NCBI GenBank assembly: GCA_963719135.1
Contig: CAVRAZ010000007.1
Span: 248,001 to 312,000, forward strand
Direction: 5' to 3'
Length of the DNA stretch: 64,000 nt
Source of the DNA: CAVRAZ01 sp963719135
GTDB lineage: Bacteria; Pseudomonadota; Gammaproteobacteria; DSM-19610
Positions within the stretch are counted from its first letter, which is position 1; every line of letters starts with the position of its first letter. Positions 18,371 to 28,452 of this stretch are shown here, piece by piece. The position numbers and the translations under genes are program-made. The notes under the pieces were generated by a model, which made no database searches, had not been told where the DNA came from, and saw only the letters and a list, made by a program, of their open reading frames with translations.

Positions 18371-19090
18371 TCAGTGGGACCCACACTCGAGAAGCGAAAC
18401 GAAATAGTCGTGCGGCGGCAATCCCGTACAACAGTGCAGGCAGCCGACCCCGGTGTCCGGTGCGGACGACCACCAAAGACTTCTGCCCCGACCTGTCGCA
18501 TCGAACATTGTCCGCATCGCGGTGTCGGCGACTTGTCCCATCGGCAACGCCCCGTCGAGCTGCAACGCGAGCGGCTCGGCCATGCACGACTGCCACCATT
18601 CCGCCAACGCGCCGATCGCGTCGTCTTGGGGCAAATCCACCTGCCCGTGCAATGTGACCGGCAATTGCGCGATCTCGCGCTCGAGATCATCCAGCGACCC
18701 GTCCAGACGCAGCGCCGACAGCGCCACGGCTTCGACCGCGGCGTACCAGCGCTGTGCCGCAAGCACCGTGGCCAGGCTGCACGGCGGTGCAACGGACAGC
18801 ACAAGCGTCAGCGGAAAATGCCGCCCCACGCTGTCGACGCTGGGCATCAGCACACCTGCCCAGATATTGTCTCCGCACACCCCCGGGGCCAGGGCGAAGC
18901 GCCAGATGGGGCTGGTCAGGTAGAGATCGAGCCATTGCCCGGCGAGCCGCGCGCGGCTCGCGGCTATGCTGTGCTGCAACCAGGCGTCCCATAAGGTGAC
19001 AAACTGTGCCGGCAAACGCCGCGATGCGAAATCGCCGAGCGCGGGGATCTTGCCGTACCAGCCGAGTGCGTCGCCCGAAGCGCCGGACAC
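18371..19090 (-). CDS. tagF: TagF, type VI secretion-associated protein
   Basis: A 239-residue cytosolic protein starting with the TagF signature GWYGKIPALGDFASRRLP. TagF proteins modulate T6SS activity post-translationally; in Pseudomonas and relatives they hold back assembly, in partnership with the PpkA/PppA/Fha pathway, whose members are all encoded in this window. The ATG overlaps the stop of tssM, as last gene of the tssJ-K-L-M-tagF operon. Confidence 0.9.
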   Translation of the reverse strand: MSGASGDALGWYGKIPALGDFASRRLPAQFVTLWDAWLQHSIAASRARLAGQWLDLYLTSPIWRFALAPGVCGDNIWAGVLMPSVDSVGRHFPLTLVLSVAPPCSLATVLAAQRWYAAVEAVALSALRLDGSLDDLEREIAQLPVTLHGQVDLPQDDAIGALAEWWQSCMAEPLALQLDGALPMGQVADTAMRTMFDATGRGRSLWWSSAPDTGVGCLHCCTGLPPHDYFVSLLECGSH

Positions 19091-22000
19091 TAGAGTTGAT
19101 CCGGGCAGCGGAACTGATCCAGTTCCCGCAAACGAAACGGATTCTGCACGCTGCCGGTGATCATCTGAAACTTGGCCTTACGACCACCGACGGCAAACGT
19201 CACGATGAATCGTTCAGCTTGCGGCGTCGCTTCCATCTCCGCCCGATCCAGCATGCGGAACAGCGCCCAGGGGCCCTCATACACCTGTCCGGACACCTGA
19301 CCCGCCACCGCCGGCGACACTTCCAGTCGTACCTGGGTGCTTCCGCGCGGCCCCGGCCATTGAACCGACATGGGTACCTGGGGACCGTGGCTGTAACGGA
19401 CCTGTTGGCCGTCCACGTCCAGGATGAATTGCGTGATCGATGGATCCATTTCGACCGGCTTGAATTCGAGGCGCAGGGTCGGCACGCTGGCTCCGCCGCG
19501 GAAGAACACGTCCCGAATGGTCTGGCCACGCTGGAACTGAAGCAGCGCGCCGACGTTGCCGCCCATGCTCGCCTCACCGACTCTGCGGAAGCTCCAGGGG
19601 CGTGTCGAAGTGTCGACGTAGGGGGCGAGCTGTTGCTGGAAGAAACTGTCCAGCAGTCCGCCGGGTCCGAACATCTGCGCAAAATCGGCCTGGGTAACGT
19701 CGAGCGAGCTGGACTTGACGAAGGGATAGCGCCCGGAGATGGCTTGCCGGCAAAAGGCGCCGATATTGGCGCCGACCGCCTGGCTGAGGTTGGCGCGCGT
19801 CGCGCCCAGCGCCTGTCGTGCACCGCCCTCTGACAGCGTGGTGAACATGGATCGTACCGGTTCGGGTAGTCGCAATGCTTCCGCCTTCAACTTTGTGGGA
19901 ACATCGCTCGGCGGCGGCGGGCTGCCGCTCTTGACCGCCGTGTCGGTGGCGAGCAGCAGCGTATAGAGTTCGTTGACCACTGCGAGTGTCGCATCGATCG
20001 GCGCCGGCTGGCCGGGTGCCGCGCTTTGCACGGTGCGGCGCAAACCCTCGAAGCGCGCATCGACGATGTTTTCGGGCAGCGACACCTTGCTGGTGGTGGG
20101 AGTGTCCTCTCTCGATTGACCGAATATCTTCACCAGGACATCGCGCGCCTCCTGGACCTTGTCCGTGGCCTTGTCGATGGTGCTCTTGTCGGCGTCCTCG
20201 ACGCGTACCAGCGTTACCTCCTTGACGATCGCACGCAGCAGCAGGGGCAGCGGCGAGTCTGCAGCCGACAGGATGCTGGCCATCTGGATGCTTTGCTGGA
20301 GGCTGCCGGCAGGCGCCAGCGCGATGTCGTCGACGAACGTCTCCCAGGTTTGCGCATAATCCTCCAGGTAGAGCCGTCGCACCTCTTCCAGCACACGCTT
20401 CTGGGCGTCCGGGGGCAGTTCGCTGTCCTGACCTTTCAGACCCAGCACCCATCCCTCGTGCGCAAGTTGCCGGGTGACCTGCTCGGACGCCTGCACGAAT
20501 GCCTGGTGATACCCTTTGAAACTGAAGAGACCGGGAACGCCCTGCGTCAGCGGCGCGCCGCTCTTGCGCGCGAACACCAGCGGCGCGGACGGTCCGGCCA
20601 CCTTGGCGATGGTGAATTCAGGCAGGTCGTCGCCGATGCCTTCGCGCTTCAGGCGGTTGTAGATGCGCTGTGCGAGCGGCGTGCGCACCAGCGCGGCGCG
20701 CGCCCGTTCGATCATCCCGCTGTCGGGTATTATCGGTGCCGATGCCAGCGGCTGAGTGAGCAGGCTGTCGAGGTGACGTTCGAGCGCCTGCCGCTGCTGA
20801 GGACCGACCTCACGCGGAAGGCTGATCTGCCAGTCCGCGGTCACGAAGGCCTTGAGCGCCGACTTGTCGAGGTGGGTCGGGTCAGTCAGCATGAGATAGG
20901 CTTTGAGCCCTTCGTACAGCAGTTCGGGATTGTCCTGCCACTGGCCGAGAAGCTGCTCCTCGATGTGCGTCGCGAGTCGCGGCAGGAAGGCGTCGCGCAG
21001 CAGGCGGTGGTAGGTGGTGTCGGCCGCCGCTGCGAGTTTCTTCCCTTGATAGAGGCCGAAGCCCATGGCGCTCGGCGTGTCGCCGGCCTGCACACCCTCC
21101 GGTGTGCTGACATCCCGCACCGCCTGCAATGTGGGCAGCAGTTCCACCACGTCGCTGCCGGCGTGTACCTGAACGCCGTGTACCAGGTCGCCGAGCGTCT
21201 CCAGCCGGCTGTCTACGGAGGCGACGTAGTGGCGGTTGCGAACGTAGCTGACCGTCCACGCCGTGACCATGCCGAGCACAATAAGGCCGGCAGCCGCGAA
21301 GCTTGCCCATTCGAGCAGCACGCGCCGGCGCTCCCAGCGCAGATTGGTGCCGGCCAGTCCCGCCTCGGCGAAAATCACCTGCTGAATCAAGTGCGTCAGA
21401 AAGAAGCTCTTGCCGCTGCCGTGCTGTGGCGGCAGGACTTTGCCTTCCAGCCGCAAGGCGCGCGCCAGGCCGCCGAGCACCCGATCGATCGCGCTGCCTT
21501 CCTGGGTGCCGCTGGTGAAGTACACACCGCGCAGCATGGGGGCGACTTCGTAGCGCGATTGACCGAGCACTTTCCCGAGCAGCGTGGCGAGCGTCTCGCG
21601 CAGCGCGCTGAACTGTTGCGGGAAGGCATACAGCAGCGCACAGCGTTGCGGGTCCCGTTCCTGCTGCAGGCGGTCGATCAGACGATCGTTCAGGCGTTGT
21701 TCCAGCGCCGCGTATTCCCCGCCGAAATTCGCCAGGGCATCCACGCCCGGCTCGCTTACCGGGAAGGTGAAGCCCCACACCTGGGCGCGTTCTTCGCCGC
21801 CGAGTTCGTCGAAAAACTCCGTGAAGCCCGCCAGAAGATCGGTCTTGGTGACGAGTACATAAAGCGGGAAGCGGATGTTGAGCTGGCTGTACAGCTCCTG
21901 AACGCGCTGCCGCAGAGCCTGCGCGTGCGCCTCGAGCTGTACGGCGTTTTGCTGCAGAAGGTCGGCGACGCTGAGCGTGAGAATAACGCCGTTGATCGGA

Positions 22001-22680
22001 CGTCGCGGCCGGAACTTCTTCAGCAACTGCATGAATCCGTTCCACGCGGCGCTGTCCACTTCCCGGTTGCTTTCCTGCGTGGTGTAGCGTCCCGCCGTGT
22101 CCAGCAGCACCGCCTGATCGGTAAACCACCAGTCGCAATTGCGCGTTCCGCCGATGCCGCGGATCGCCTCCTGGCCGAAGCGTTGCGCCAGCGGGAAGTT
22201 CAATCCGGAATTGACCAGAGCGGTGGTCTTGCCGGAACCCGGCGCTCCGATGAAGATGTACCAGGGCAGTTCGTAGAGAAACTGACGGCGCCCCAGCCCG
22301 GCAAGTCGGCCCCATCCGGTCTGTTTGCCGCGAACCTCCTTGAGCACCTGCACCGCGTCTTCGAAGCGTTGCTTGAGTGTGGCGACCTCCCGTTCTCCGG
22401 CATCGTCGACAACCGCGGCGGCGGGCGCCTGCTTCAGGAGTCCGTCCATCAGGCGCGCATTGGCCAGCCGGCTCTTGAGCAGGCGCCCGATTGATTTTGC
22501 GATATAGACGGTGACGATCGCGCCGATCAGGAGTCCGCGCACCAGTGCCGGTTCCAGCGGTCGATAGTCGGCGAATGCCAGCAGGGGACCGGCGAACCAG
22601 ATGAGCAGGCCAAGCGCCGTCAGTCCGCACGCGGCCATCACCCAGCGGTTGAAGATCAACTTCAGGACCGCCCGTATCAA
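19090..22680 (-). CDS. tssM: TssM (IcmF) T6SS membrane complex subunit
   Basis: A 1196-residue inner-membrane protein. Two transmembrane segments lie at about residues 12-33 and 45-62. A cytoplasmic NTPase-like domain with Walker A GAPGSGKT at 145-152 follows, then a third membrane segment near 455-475 and a large periplasmic region ending in the TssM C-terminal domain. With TssJ and TssL it forms the envelope-spanning complex that docks the baseplate. Its ATG overlaps the end of tssL by four bases, showing translational coupling. Confidence 0.95.
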   Translation of the reverse strand: MIRAVLKLIFNRWVMAACGLTALGLLIWFAGPLLAFADYRPLEPALVRGLLIGAIVTVYIAKSIGRLLKSRLANARLMDGLLKQAPAAAVVDDAGEREVATLKQRFEDAVQVLKEVRGKQTGWGRLAGLGRRQFLYELPWYIFIGAPGSGKTTALVNSGLNFPLAQRFGQEAIRGIGGTRNCDWWFTDQAVLLDTAGRYTTQESNREVDSAAWNGFMQLLKKFRPRRPINGVILTLSVADLLQQNAVQLEAHAQALRQRVQELYSQLNIRFPLYVLVTKTDLLAGFTEFFDELGGEERAQVWGFTFPVSEPGVDALANFGGEYAALEQRLNDRLIDRLQQERDPQRCALLYAFPQQFSALRETLATLLGKVLGQSRYEVAPMLRGVYFTSGTQEGSAIDRVLGGLARALRLEGKVLPPQHGSGKSFFLTHLIQQVIFAEAGLAGTNLRWERRRVLLEWASFAAAGLIVLGMVTAWTVSYVRNRHYVASVDSRLETLGDLVHGVQVHAGSDVVELLPTLQAVRDVSTPEGVQAGDTPSAMGFGLYQGKKLAAAADTTYHRLLRDAFLPRLATHIEEQLLGQWQDNPELLYEGLKAYLMLTDPTHLDKSALKAFVTADWQISLPREVGPQQRQALERHLDSLLTQPLASAPIIPDSGMIERARAALVRTPLAQRIYNRLKREGIGDDLPEFTIAKVAGPSAPLVFARKSGAPLTQGVPGLFSFKGYHQAFVQASEQVTRQLAHEGWVLGLKGQDSELPPDAQKRVLEEVRRLYLEDYAQTWETFVDDIALAPAGSLQQSIQMASILSAADSPLPLLLRAIVKEVTLVRVEDADKSTIDKATDKVQEARDVLVKIFGQSREDTPTTSKVSLPENIVDARFEGLRRTVQSAAPGQPAPIDATLAVVNELYTLLLATDTAVKSGSPPPPSDVPTKLKAEALRLPEPVRSMFTTLSEGGARQALGATRANLSQAVGANIGAFCRQAISGRYPFVKSSSLDVTQADFAQMFGPGGLLDSFFQQQLAPYVDTSTRPWSFRRVGEASMGGNVGALLQFQRGQTIRDVFFRGGASVPTLRLEFKPVEMDPSITQFILDVDGQQVRYSHGPQVPMSVQWPGPRGSTQVRLEVSPAVAGQVSGQVYEGPWALFRMLDRAEMEATPQAERFIVTFAVGGRKAKFQMITGSVQNPFRLRELDQFRCPDQL

Positions 22681-23975
22681 GGCTGCGCTCCGAACAGCGT
22701 GATTTCGACGCGGCGGTTGCGTGCGCGGCCCTCCGCGCTGTCGTTGTCAGTCACCGGCTCGGTGTCCGCTCGGCCTTCGGCGGTGAGCCGCGCCGGCGCG
22801 ACCTGGGTGGCGAGGAGCTTCAATACCGCGTCGGCCCGCGCCTGGGAGAGATGCCAGTTGGACGGGAAGCGCACCGAACGTATCGGCCGGCTGTCGGTAT
22901 GCCCGGTGATCAGCACCGCCCCCGGCAGCGAATTGAGCGCCGCTCCAATGCGCATCAGCAAAGGCACGACGTCCGCAGACAGCGTGGCGCTGCCCGACGC
23001 GAACAATCCGTCGCCGCCCAGGGTGACCAGGCTCAGATCGGCGTCATCGCGCACGCTCACCAGTCCTTGCGCAATATCGGCGGCCAGCAGCGTCGCCAGC
23101 CGCGGTCGCGGCGCGGGGATGTGCGGGCGCGGCGCGCCGGCTTCGACGCGGATGGACTGGATTCGCGCGAAAACCGGGTCCGAGATGCTGTTCAGCCTGA
23201 AGCTGAAGCCCAGGTAGGCTACCAGCAAAATGCCGGCGCAGGCGCTGACCACCACCCACAGCGGCAGGATGGTGAGCACGGCGTGACGGCGCGGGACGCC
23301 GCTGCGCCAGTGCGAGGCCAGATCGCGTTCGTATTCGCCGCGTTCCCGGCGCAGCAGGTGCGCCAGCCGTTCGCGCAGCGCATCGAGCTGGACGCGGCCG
23401 TTGTCCGCAACGCGGTAGCGGCCCTGAAATCCGAGCGCCAGGCACACGTACATCAGTTCGAGGATGTCGCGATTGGCGGTCGGGTTGTCGGCGAGCTTGG
23501 TGAGCAGTTGAAAAAACTTTTCGCCACCGTAGGCCTCGTTGTGAAACATCACCAGCAGGCTCTGTTTCGCCCACACGCCGGAGCCGCCCCAGGGTGTCAA
23601 CGCAGCGAACTCGTCGAGCAGCGTGCACAACGCATAGCGGGCCGCCAGGATCTTTTCCGGCGCGATTTGCGCGGCTTTCGCGCGTGCCTCGAACGCCTTG
23701 ATGCCGCGGGCGAGACCTTCGCGCAGTCCGGCGGGATCGGGGTGCTGGGCGGTCGCGCGCATCTGCACGGCCACGTTGAGCAACGGATTCGCCGCCGCCA
23801 CCAGCGGATTCAGGCCCGACACCGCGGCGGCGGTTTCGATAGCCAGCGGCGGACTGGCGCCGAAGGGCTCGCCGGGGCCTGATACCCGCGTCGGCGGGGC
23901 GCTGCGTCCACCGGGGGAGGGCAGGATCACGGTGCGATCCATGCCCGGTGTGCGGAAAGGATCGTCATCGCTCAT
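22677..23975 (-). CDS. tssL: TssL (DotU/IcmH) with C-terminal OmpA-like domain
   Basis: A 432-residue inner-membrane subunit. The cytoplasmic DotU/IcmH domain covers about residues 50-230 (NPLLNVAVQMRA, CTLLDEFAALTPWG), one transmembrane segment lies at about 240-262 (ILPLWVVVSACAGILLVAYLGF region), and an OmpA/MotB-type peptidoglycan-binding domain follows at about 310-432 with ITGHTDSRPIRS. This extended form anchors the T6SS membrane complex to the cell wall. I chose the ATG at 23975, two bases from the tssK stop, over an upstream in-frame extension lying inside tssK. Confidence 0.94.
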   Translation of the reverse strand: MSDDDPFRTPGMDRTVILPSPGGRSAPPTRVSGPGEPFGASPPLAIETAAAVSGLNPLVAAANPLLNVAVQMRATAQHPDPAGLREGLARGIKAFEARAKAAQIAPEKILAARYALCTLLDEFAALTPWGGSGVWAKQSLLVMFHNEAYGGEKFFQLLTKLADNPTANRDILELMYVCLALGFQGRYRVADNGRVQLDALRERLAHLLRRERGEYERDLASHWRSGVPRRHAVLTILPLWVVVSACAGILLVAYLGFSFRLNSISDPVFARIQSIRVEAGAPRPHIPAPRPRLATLLAADIAQGLVSVRDDADLSLVTLGGDGLFASGSATLSADVVPLLMRIGAALNSLPGAVLITGHTDSRPIRSVRFPSNWHLSQARADAVLKLLATQVAPARLTAEGRADTEPVTDNDSAEGRARNRRVEITLFGAQP

Positions 23976-23977
23976 GG

Positions 23978-25315
23978 TCAGCCTCTGATGGCCCAGAATT
24001 CGAGTTCGAGGCCGGGAAAGTCGCCGGCAATGTGCATGGCCAGGCTGCCCGACTGTTCCAGTTGCTGCCACAATTCGCCGCCGCGCTCGAGTTCGAAGTA
24101 ATTGAACCCGGCGTGATAGGGAATCTGGCGGGGCGCAACCGGCAGCGGCCTCAGCGGAATGCCCGGCAACTGCAGGTTGACCAGGTCGCGGATGCGTTCG
24201 ACCGAGCCGACTTTCACCTGATTGGGAAAGCGCGTGCGCAACGTGTCGGCCGGGAGCTGCGCGTTGACCGCCAGAACGAACCCGGCGCTCTTCAACAGCT
24301 CCCGATCCGCGATGGTGGCGACGCGAACGCCATACTTCCTGTCCTGAAGTTCGATGGGCATCGCGAACCGTTCGACTTCGAAGCTGAGCGACCGTCGCAG
24401 TTCCGACAGGAGCGGCGTGAAGCAGCGCTCCAGCGCGTCGTGCTGATATTCCGGAAACGCCGGTGGACGGCGTTCCGTGCGGCTGAAGGTTGCCAGGTCG
24501 CCGGCCAGCCCCAGCAGCAGCGCGAACAGGCGCTCCGGATGCAGCAGCGGCTCCGCCGCCAGGTGCGCGAGCACCGGCTCGTGCCGATTCACTGTCTGCA
24601 GCAGCAGGAAGTCCGCAACTTCCGCCACGCCGCCGCGACCCACCTGCGTCTGCCGCTCCGCCAGCGCTACCGCGCGCTGGTGCAGCCGGGCATGCACGTC
24701 GCGCAGGTAGCCGCTCATCGTGGCGTCGCCGCCGACGTGCAGCAGCGGCGGAATGTACGCGCTATCGAGGACGAGATGGTTGTCGGCGCGGCGCTCCTTT
24801 ACCCGTACCGCGCCCAATGTGCAGTAGGCGTCGGTGACTTCGCTGCTGCGCATCAAACGCAGGCTCAGCCGGCCGACCTGGATCAAGGCGTCGCCGCCGC
24901 CCGCCTTGGTGGTGTCGGTCACCTCGACCTCGTTGATGCGGTAGCGCGCGAGCGTGCGGGAAGCGTCGTCGTCCGGATTGACCTCTTCGGTGCCGGGACG
25001 ACGCAACGGCAAACCGAGCACGATCAGCTCGTCCTTTGCATTTGAGTCGATGTCGAGCGGCGGCGGCGGGGTATCGTGTCCGGGGAAGTCGAAGGGCGTG
25101 CCGTCCGGCAGCAGTCCCCGTGCCGCCGTCAGTTGAACCTTGCCGAGCGCCAGGGCCGCGCTGTCCACTTCGAGGCTGTAGAAACCGCGCGCGTGTCCGC
25201 GGATGGGGGCGGAACGCCCCTCCACCAGCCACTCCAGATAGCGGTCATGCTGCTGGAAGTGCTGGGGCTGGAGGAACATGCCTTCATTCCAGATAACCTT
25301 GTCGTTCCAGAGCAT
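23978..25315 (-). CDS. tssK: TssK T6SS baseplate adaptor
   Basis: A 445-residue cytosolic protein beginning VIWNEGMFLQPQHFQQHDRY, the hallmark N-terminus of TssK. TssK trimers connect the baseplate (TssE, F, G, VgrG) to the membrane complex (TssL, TssM). Length and sequence are normal for the family. It lies second in the minus-strand operon, 56 bases after tssJ. Confidence 0.95.
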   Translation of the reverse strand: MLWNDKVIWNEGMFLQPQHFQQHDRYLEWLVEGRSAPIRGHARGFYSLEVDSAALALGKVQLTAARGLLPDGTPFDFPGHDTPPPPLDIDSNAKDELIVLGLPLRRPGTEEVNPDDDASRTLARYRINEVEVTDTTKAGGGDALIQVGRLSLRLMRSSEVTDAYCTLGAVRVKERRADNHLVLDSAYIPPLLHVGGDATMSGYLRDVHARLHQRAVALAERQTQVGRGGVAEVADFLLLQTVNRHEPVLAHLAAEPLLHPERLFALLLGLAGDLATFSRTERRPPAFPEYQHDALERCFTPLLSELRRSLSFEVERFAMPIELQDRKYGVRVATIADRELLKSAGFVLAVNAQLPADTLRTRFPNQVKVGSVERIRDLVNLQLPGIPLRPLPVAPRQIPYHAGFNYFELERGGELWQQLEQSGSLAMHIAGDFPGLELEFWAIRG

Positions 25316-25371
25316 GATATCGGACTCTTGTCTTGAATTTGTGTGAGCCTCACGGCGCGCAAACGCATTGC

Positions 25372-25845
25372 CTATTCAGTACTGATGCGAATCCGGTTTC
25401 CATCGAGTTGAATGGTTACCGGCGAAATCTTGTGCGCGCGAACGCCGGCGGCGGCGCGCCACTCGGCATGTTCTATGTCGCGAAACGCGGCGACCACACC
25501 GACGAACTGCGTTTCCATTTGCAGGGCGCGCTTGTACCGGCGTTGTTCCCCGGGCATCAGCCGCAGCTCATCCGAGGCGACCAGGTCCCCGGCGAGGGTT
25601 TCCTGGCCGTGGTCGAACAGCGAAAAGAAGTCGGCGCTGTTGAATCCGGCCAGCGACTTGAGTTCGTACAGGTGGACGACGACGGGGGAGGGGCGCCCGG
25701 TGGCGTCCGGGTTAACGTCGCTTTGCACCTGCAGACTGGCGTGGATCACAGTGGGTTTGTCGGTCGAAGCACAGGCGCTCAGCAAGAGCGCGAGAATGGC
25801 GCAGACTGTGCCCGTCAACGGGTCGTGCCGTGCTGCAGGGCTCAT
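25372..25845 (-). CDS. tssJ: TssJ outer-membrane lipoprotein
   Basis: A 157-residue T6SS lipoprotein. I chose the ATG at 25845 because GGAGG precedes it and a lipoprotein signal peptide follows, with lipobox LLSAC near residue 24. The mature part has the beta-sandwich pattern of TssJ (PSPVVVHLYELKSLAGFNSADF, EQRRYKRALQMETQFVGVVAAFRD). It anchors TssM to the outer membrane. It is the first gene of the minus-strand operon and diverges from the ppkA-like gene. Confidence 0.93.
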   Translation of the reverse strand: MSPAARHDPLTGTVCAILALLLSACASTDKPTVIHASLQVQSDVNPDATGRPSPVVVHLYELKSLAGFNSADFFSLFDHGQETLAGDLVASDELRLMPGEQRRYKRALQMETQFVGVVAAFRDIEHAEWRAAAGVRAHKISPVTIQLDGNRIRISTE

Positions 25846-26300
25846 CGCCGAACCTCCGTCCTTGTTGAATTGCGCAAGCGTCAGTCTAGTATCTGTTATC
25901 GGTATAAGTTGGAAGTATAGGCAATCGGCCGGGGGAACTGAAGAGCAGCAGCCGGCTATGTTGCGGTCAGCGTTCCATGGCGCGACGACGCTATTCCGCT
26001 CGGTCGGCTGGCGTGAGCCGCGCCAGAGCCGGGGACGGCGCCGAGGCCTGCGGCGCATGCACCCGCCCGCGACGGTCGACGCCGACGCTCGCGCCGGCAA
26101 TGTCGCGCGCCTCGTCGCCGCCACCTGTCCCGCTTGCCGCGGCGCGCGTGCCGGTCAAAAACGTGGCGGTGAATCGGCGCAAAGCCGTGTCGAGGTACTG
26201 CGGCAACCGGCGGCGTCCCGCCGGGGATAGACATTTGCGCCGATTTCAGCAATTCTGCCGGCTTGCAGGTGCATCGGGCCACAACGGACAACGACGGAGC
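25846..26300. other. 455-base divergent control region between tssJ and the ppkA-like gene
   Basis: No gene is supported. The part next to tssJ (about 25870-25930) is AT-rich and should hold the tssJ-operon promoter. The rest is GC-rich; an in-frame extension of the kinase gene runs through it, but that translated sequence is arginine- and proline-rich and looks non-coding. I could not identify a convincing sigma-54 site. Confidence 0.4.
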
Positions 26301-28367
26301 ATGGCGAGCGACATCCCTAAGATCGGCAAGTACGAAATCGTCTCGGAACTGGGCAAGGGGGCGATGGGTGTCGTTTACAAGGGACTCGATCCGGTCATCA
26401 ATCGATACGTTGCCATCAAGACGCTGATGCGGCGTGGAGGCGACGATGACTCCGCGCAACTTGCCGAACGGTTCAAGCAGGAGGCGCAGGCGGCCGGCCG
26501 GCTCAATCACCCTGCCATTGTCAGCATCTACGAATATGCGGAGGAAGCGGACCGGGCGTTCATTGCCATGGAGTTCGTGGATGGAAGTACGCTGGCGGAT
26601 CTGGCCAAGCGCAACAGGGTTCTGGACCTCGAGCAGATCTGGGACCTTATGCTCAAGGTGCTCGACGGGCTCAATTATGCCCATTCCAAAGGTATTGTGC
26701 ATCGCGATATCAAACCGTCCAACATCATGCGCACGGCCACCGGCGACGTGAAGATCGCCGATTTCGGCATCGCGCGCATCGAGTCGTCGGAACTGACCCA
26801 GGTTGGCACCGTGATCGGTACACCGGGCTACATGTCACCGGAACAACTGTTGGGGCAGCGGGTCGACAATCGCTCGGATATCTTCTCCTGCGGGATATTG
26901 CTCTACGAGCTGTTGACGGGAGAGCGCGCCTTCGCCGGTACGAACATCACTTCGACCATCTATAAGGTGGTGCATGCCGACCTGGCCCCCGCGTCGAAAA
27001 TCTGTCCAACGGTACCCGAGGCGATCGACGCCGTTCTGGCCCGCGTGCTCGCCAAGAATCCCGCCGACCGGTTCCAGACCGCCCGCGAGTTTGCGGATGC
27101 CATCGAACGCGTCGCCCGGCAGCAGCCGGTGCCGGTGCCGGCGGGTACGCCGCGGCCGGACGAACAGGAAACGGTGGTCAAGCCGCCGCGCGCCAGCGAT
27201 GACGCGACGATCGTCGTCGGGCGCGCGAGTCCGGGCGCGGACTGGATGGCAAAGCTGGATGCGCAAACCGGCACCGGGCAGCGAGCGGATTCTGTTGCCG
27301 ACGAGACGGCGGCGAGACCGCCGGCGGCGCGGCCCGCGCGTTTTCCGGCGCTGGACCCGAGGCTCCTGCGCGCGCTCCTGGGAATCCTTGTCGTCGGCGC
27401 TGCCGGCGGCGTGCTTGCGCTGCTGTGGCCGCAGCGCGAAAAGCAGGCGCCGGCCCCGCCGGCGGCGGAACATTCCCCGACCGCCGAGCCGACATCCGGC
27501 CCGGCCGGGCCGGCCGCGGCGGCGGACTATGCACCGGGCGCAACGTTCAGGGATTGCGAAGGCTGCCCCCTGATGCTGGTCGTGCCTCCCGGTTCGTTCC
27601 TGCAGGGCTCGCCGACCACCGAGCCGGGGCGTGAGATGAACGAGGGTCCGCAGCGCCTGGTGCGGATCGGCTATCCACTGGCGGTTGGGCAGTACGAAGT
27701 GACGCGCGGCCAGTTCGCCCAGTTTGCGGGTGACACCGACTACCAGAACGCCGCCGGGTGCTGGGTCTATGACGGGAGCTGGCGGTTGGAGGATACCGCA
27801 AGCTGGCGGTCCCCGGGCTTCGCCCAGACGGACGACCATCCCGTGACCTGCGTGTCATTGGACGACGCCGCGGCCTACACCGACTGGCTGTCCAGCAGGA
27901 CCGGAAAACAGTATCGTCTGTTGAGTTCCTCCGAGTGGGAATACGTCGCCCGAGCCGGCGTCGAAACCGCTTCCGACGCGGGTGACGATTCAGCCGTCTG
28001 CGCCATCGCCAATCTCGCTGACCGTTCGGCGACCGCGATCTACCATGACTGGAGCGTGCATGCCTGTGCGGACGGGTACGTGTATACGGCGCCGGTCGGC
28101 TCGTTCCAACCCAATCGGTTCGGTGTCTATGATATGTTAGGCAACGTATTCGAGTGGGTGGAGGACTGCTGGAACGACAGTTATGAAGGGGCGCCCACCG
28201 ACGGGTCGGCCTGGTTGCAGGGCGATTGCGGCACGCGGGTGCTGCGCGGCGCGTCCTGGTTCAGTATGCCGCAATATGGGCGATTTGCCTTTCGCAATCA
28301 TTTTCAGCGCGGGCACCGCGGCGCGACGTTCGGATTTCGGGTGGCGCGCGTTCTGGAAGAACAATAG
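26301..28367 (+). CDS. PpkA-like Ser/Thr kinase with C-terminal formylglycine-enzyme (SUMF1-like) domain
   Basis: A 688-residue transmembrane kinase. The N-terminal Hanks-type kinase domain has GKGAMG at 18-23, the VAIK lysine near 41, HRDIKPSN near 134, the DFG motif near 154 and MSPEQL near 178. A single transmembrane segment (LLRALLGILVVGAAGGVLAL region, about 355-375) follows a proline-rich linker. The periplasmic part (about 415-685) is a formylglycine-generating-enzyme/sulfatase-modifying domain (NRFGVYDMLGNVFEWVEDCW, RVLRGASWF), which in such kinases probably acts as a sensor. I chose ATG 26301 as the start of recognisable kinase sequence. With the FHA protein and PP2C phosphatase downstream it forms the threonine phosphorylation pathway that switches T6SS. 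Confidence 0.9.
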   Translation: MASDIPKIGKYEIVSELGKGAMGVVYKGLDPVINRYVAIKTLMRRGGDDDSAQLAERFKQEAQAAGRLNHPAIVSIYEYAEEADRAFIAMEFVDGSTLADLAKRNRVLDLEQIWDLMLKVLDGLNYAHSKGIVHRDIKPSNIMRTATGDVKIADFGIARIESSELTQVGTVIGTPGYMSPEQLLGQRVDNRSDIFSCGILLYELLTGERAFAGTNITSTIYKVVHADLAPASKICPTVPEAIDAVLARVLAKNPADRFQTAREFADAIERVARQQPVPVPAGTPRPDEQETVVKPPRASDDATIVVGRASPGADWMAKLDAQTGTGQRADSVADETAARPPAARPARFPALDPRLLRALLGILVVGAAGGVLALLWPQREKQAPAPPAAEHSPTAEPTSGPAGPAAAADYAPGATFRDCEGCPLMLVVPPGSFLQGSPTTEPGREMNEGPQRLVRIGYPLAVGQYEVTRGQFAQFAGDTDYQNAAGCWVYDGSWRLEDTASWRSPGFAQTDDHPVTCVSLDDAAAYTDWLSSRTGKQYRLLSSSEWEYVARAGVETASDAGDDSAVCAIANLADRSATAIYHDWSVHACADGYVYTAPVGSFQPNRFGVYDMLGNVFEWVEDCWNDSYEGAPTDGSAWLQGDCGTRVLRGASWFSMPQYGRFAFRNHFQRGHRGATFGFRVARVLEEQ

Positions 28368-28452
28368 TCCCGCGCGGGCGGCTTGGTGTCAGCGTGGATG
28401 CAGGGGTGCGAATGTCGACGGAGAAACGATCGGGCGGAACGGGGGTGGCGCA

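Noticed and set aside
20026..22494. An 822-codon open frame on the plus strand
   Set aside because: It lies antisense within tssM; GC-rich codon bias keeps the opposite frame open, and the translated sequence matches nothing.
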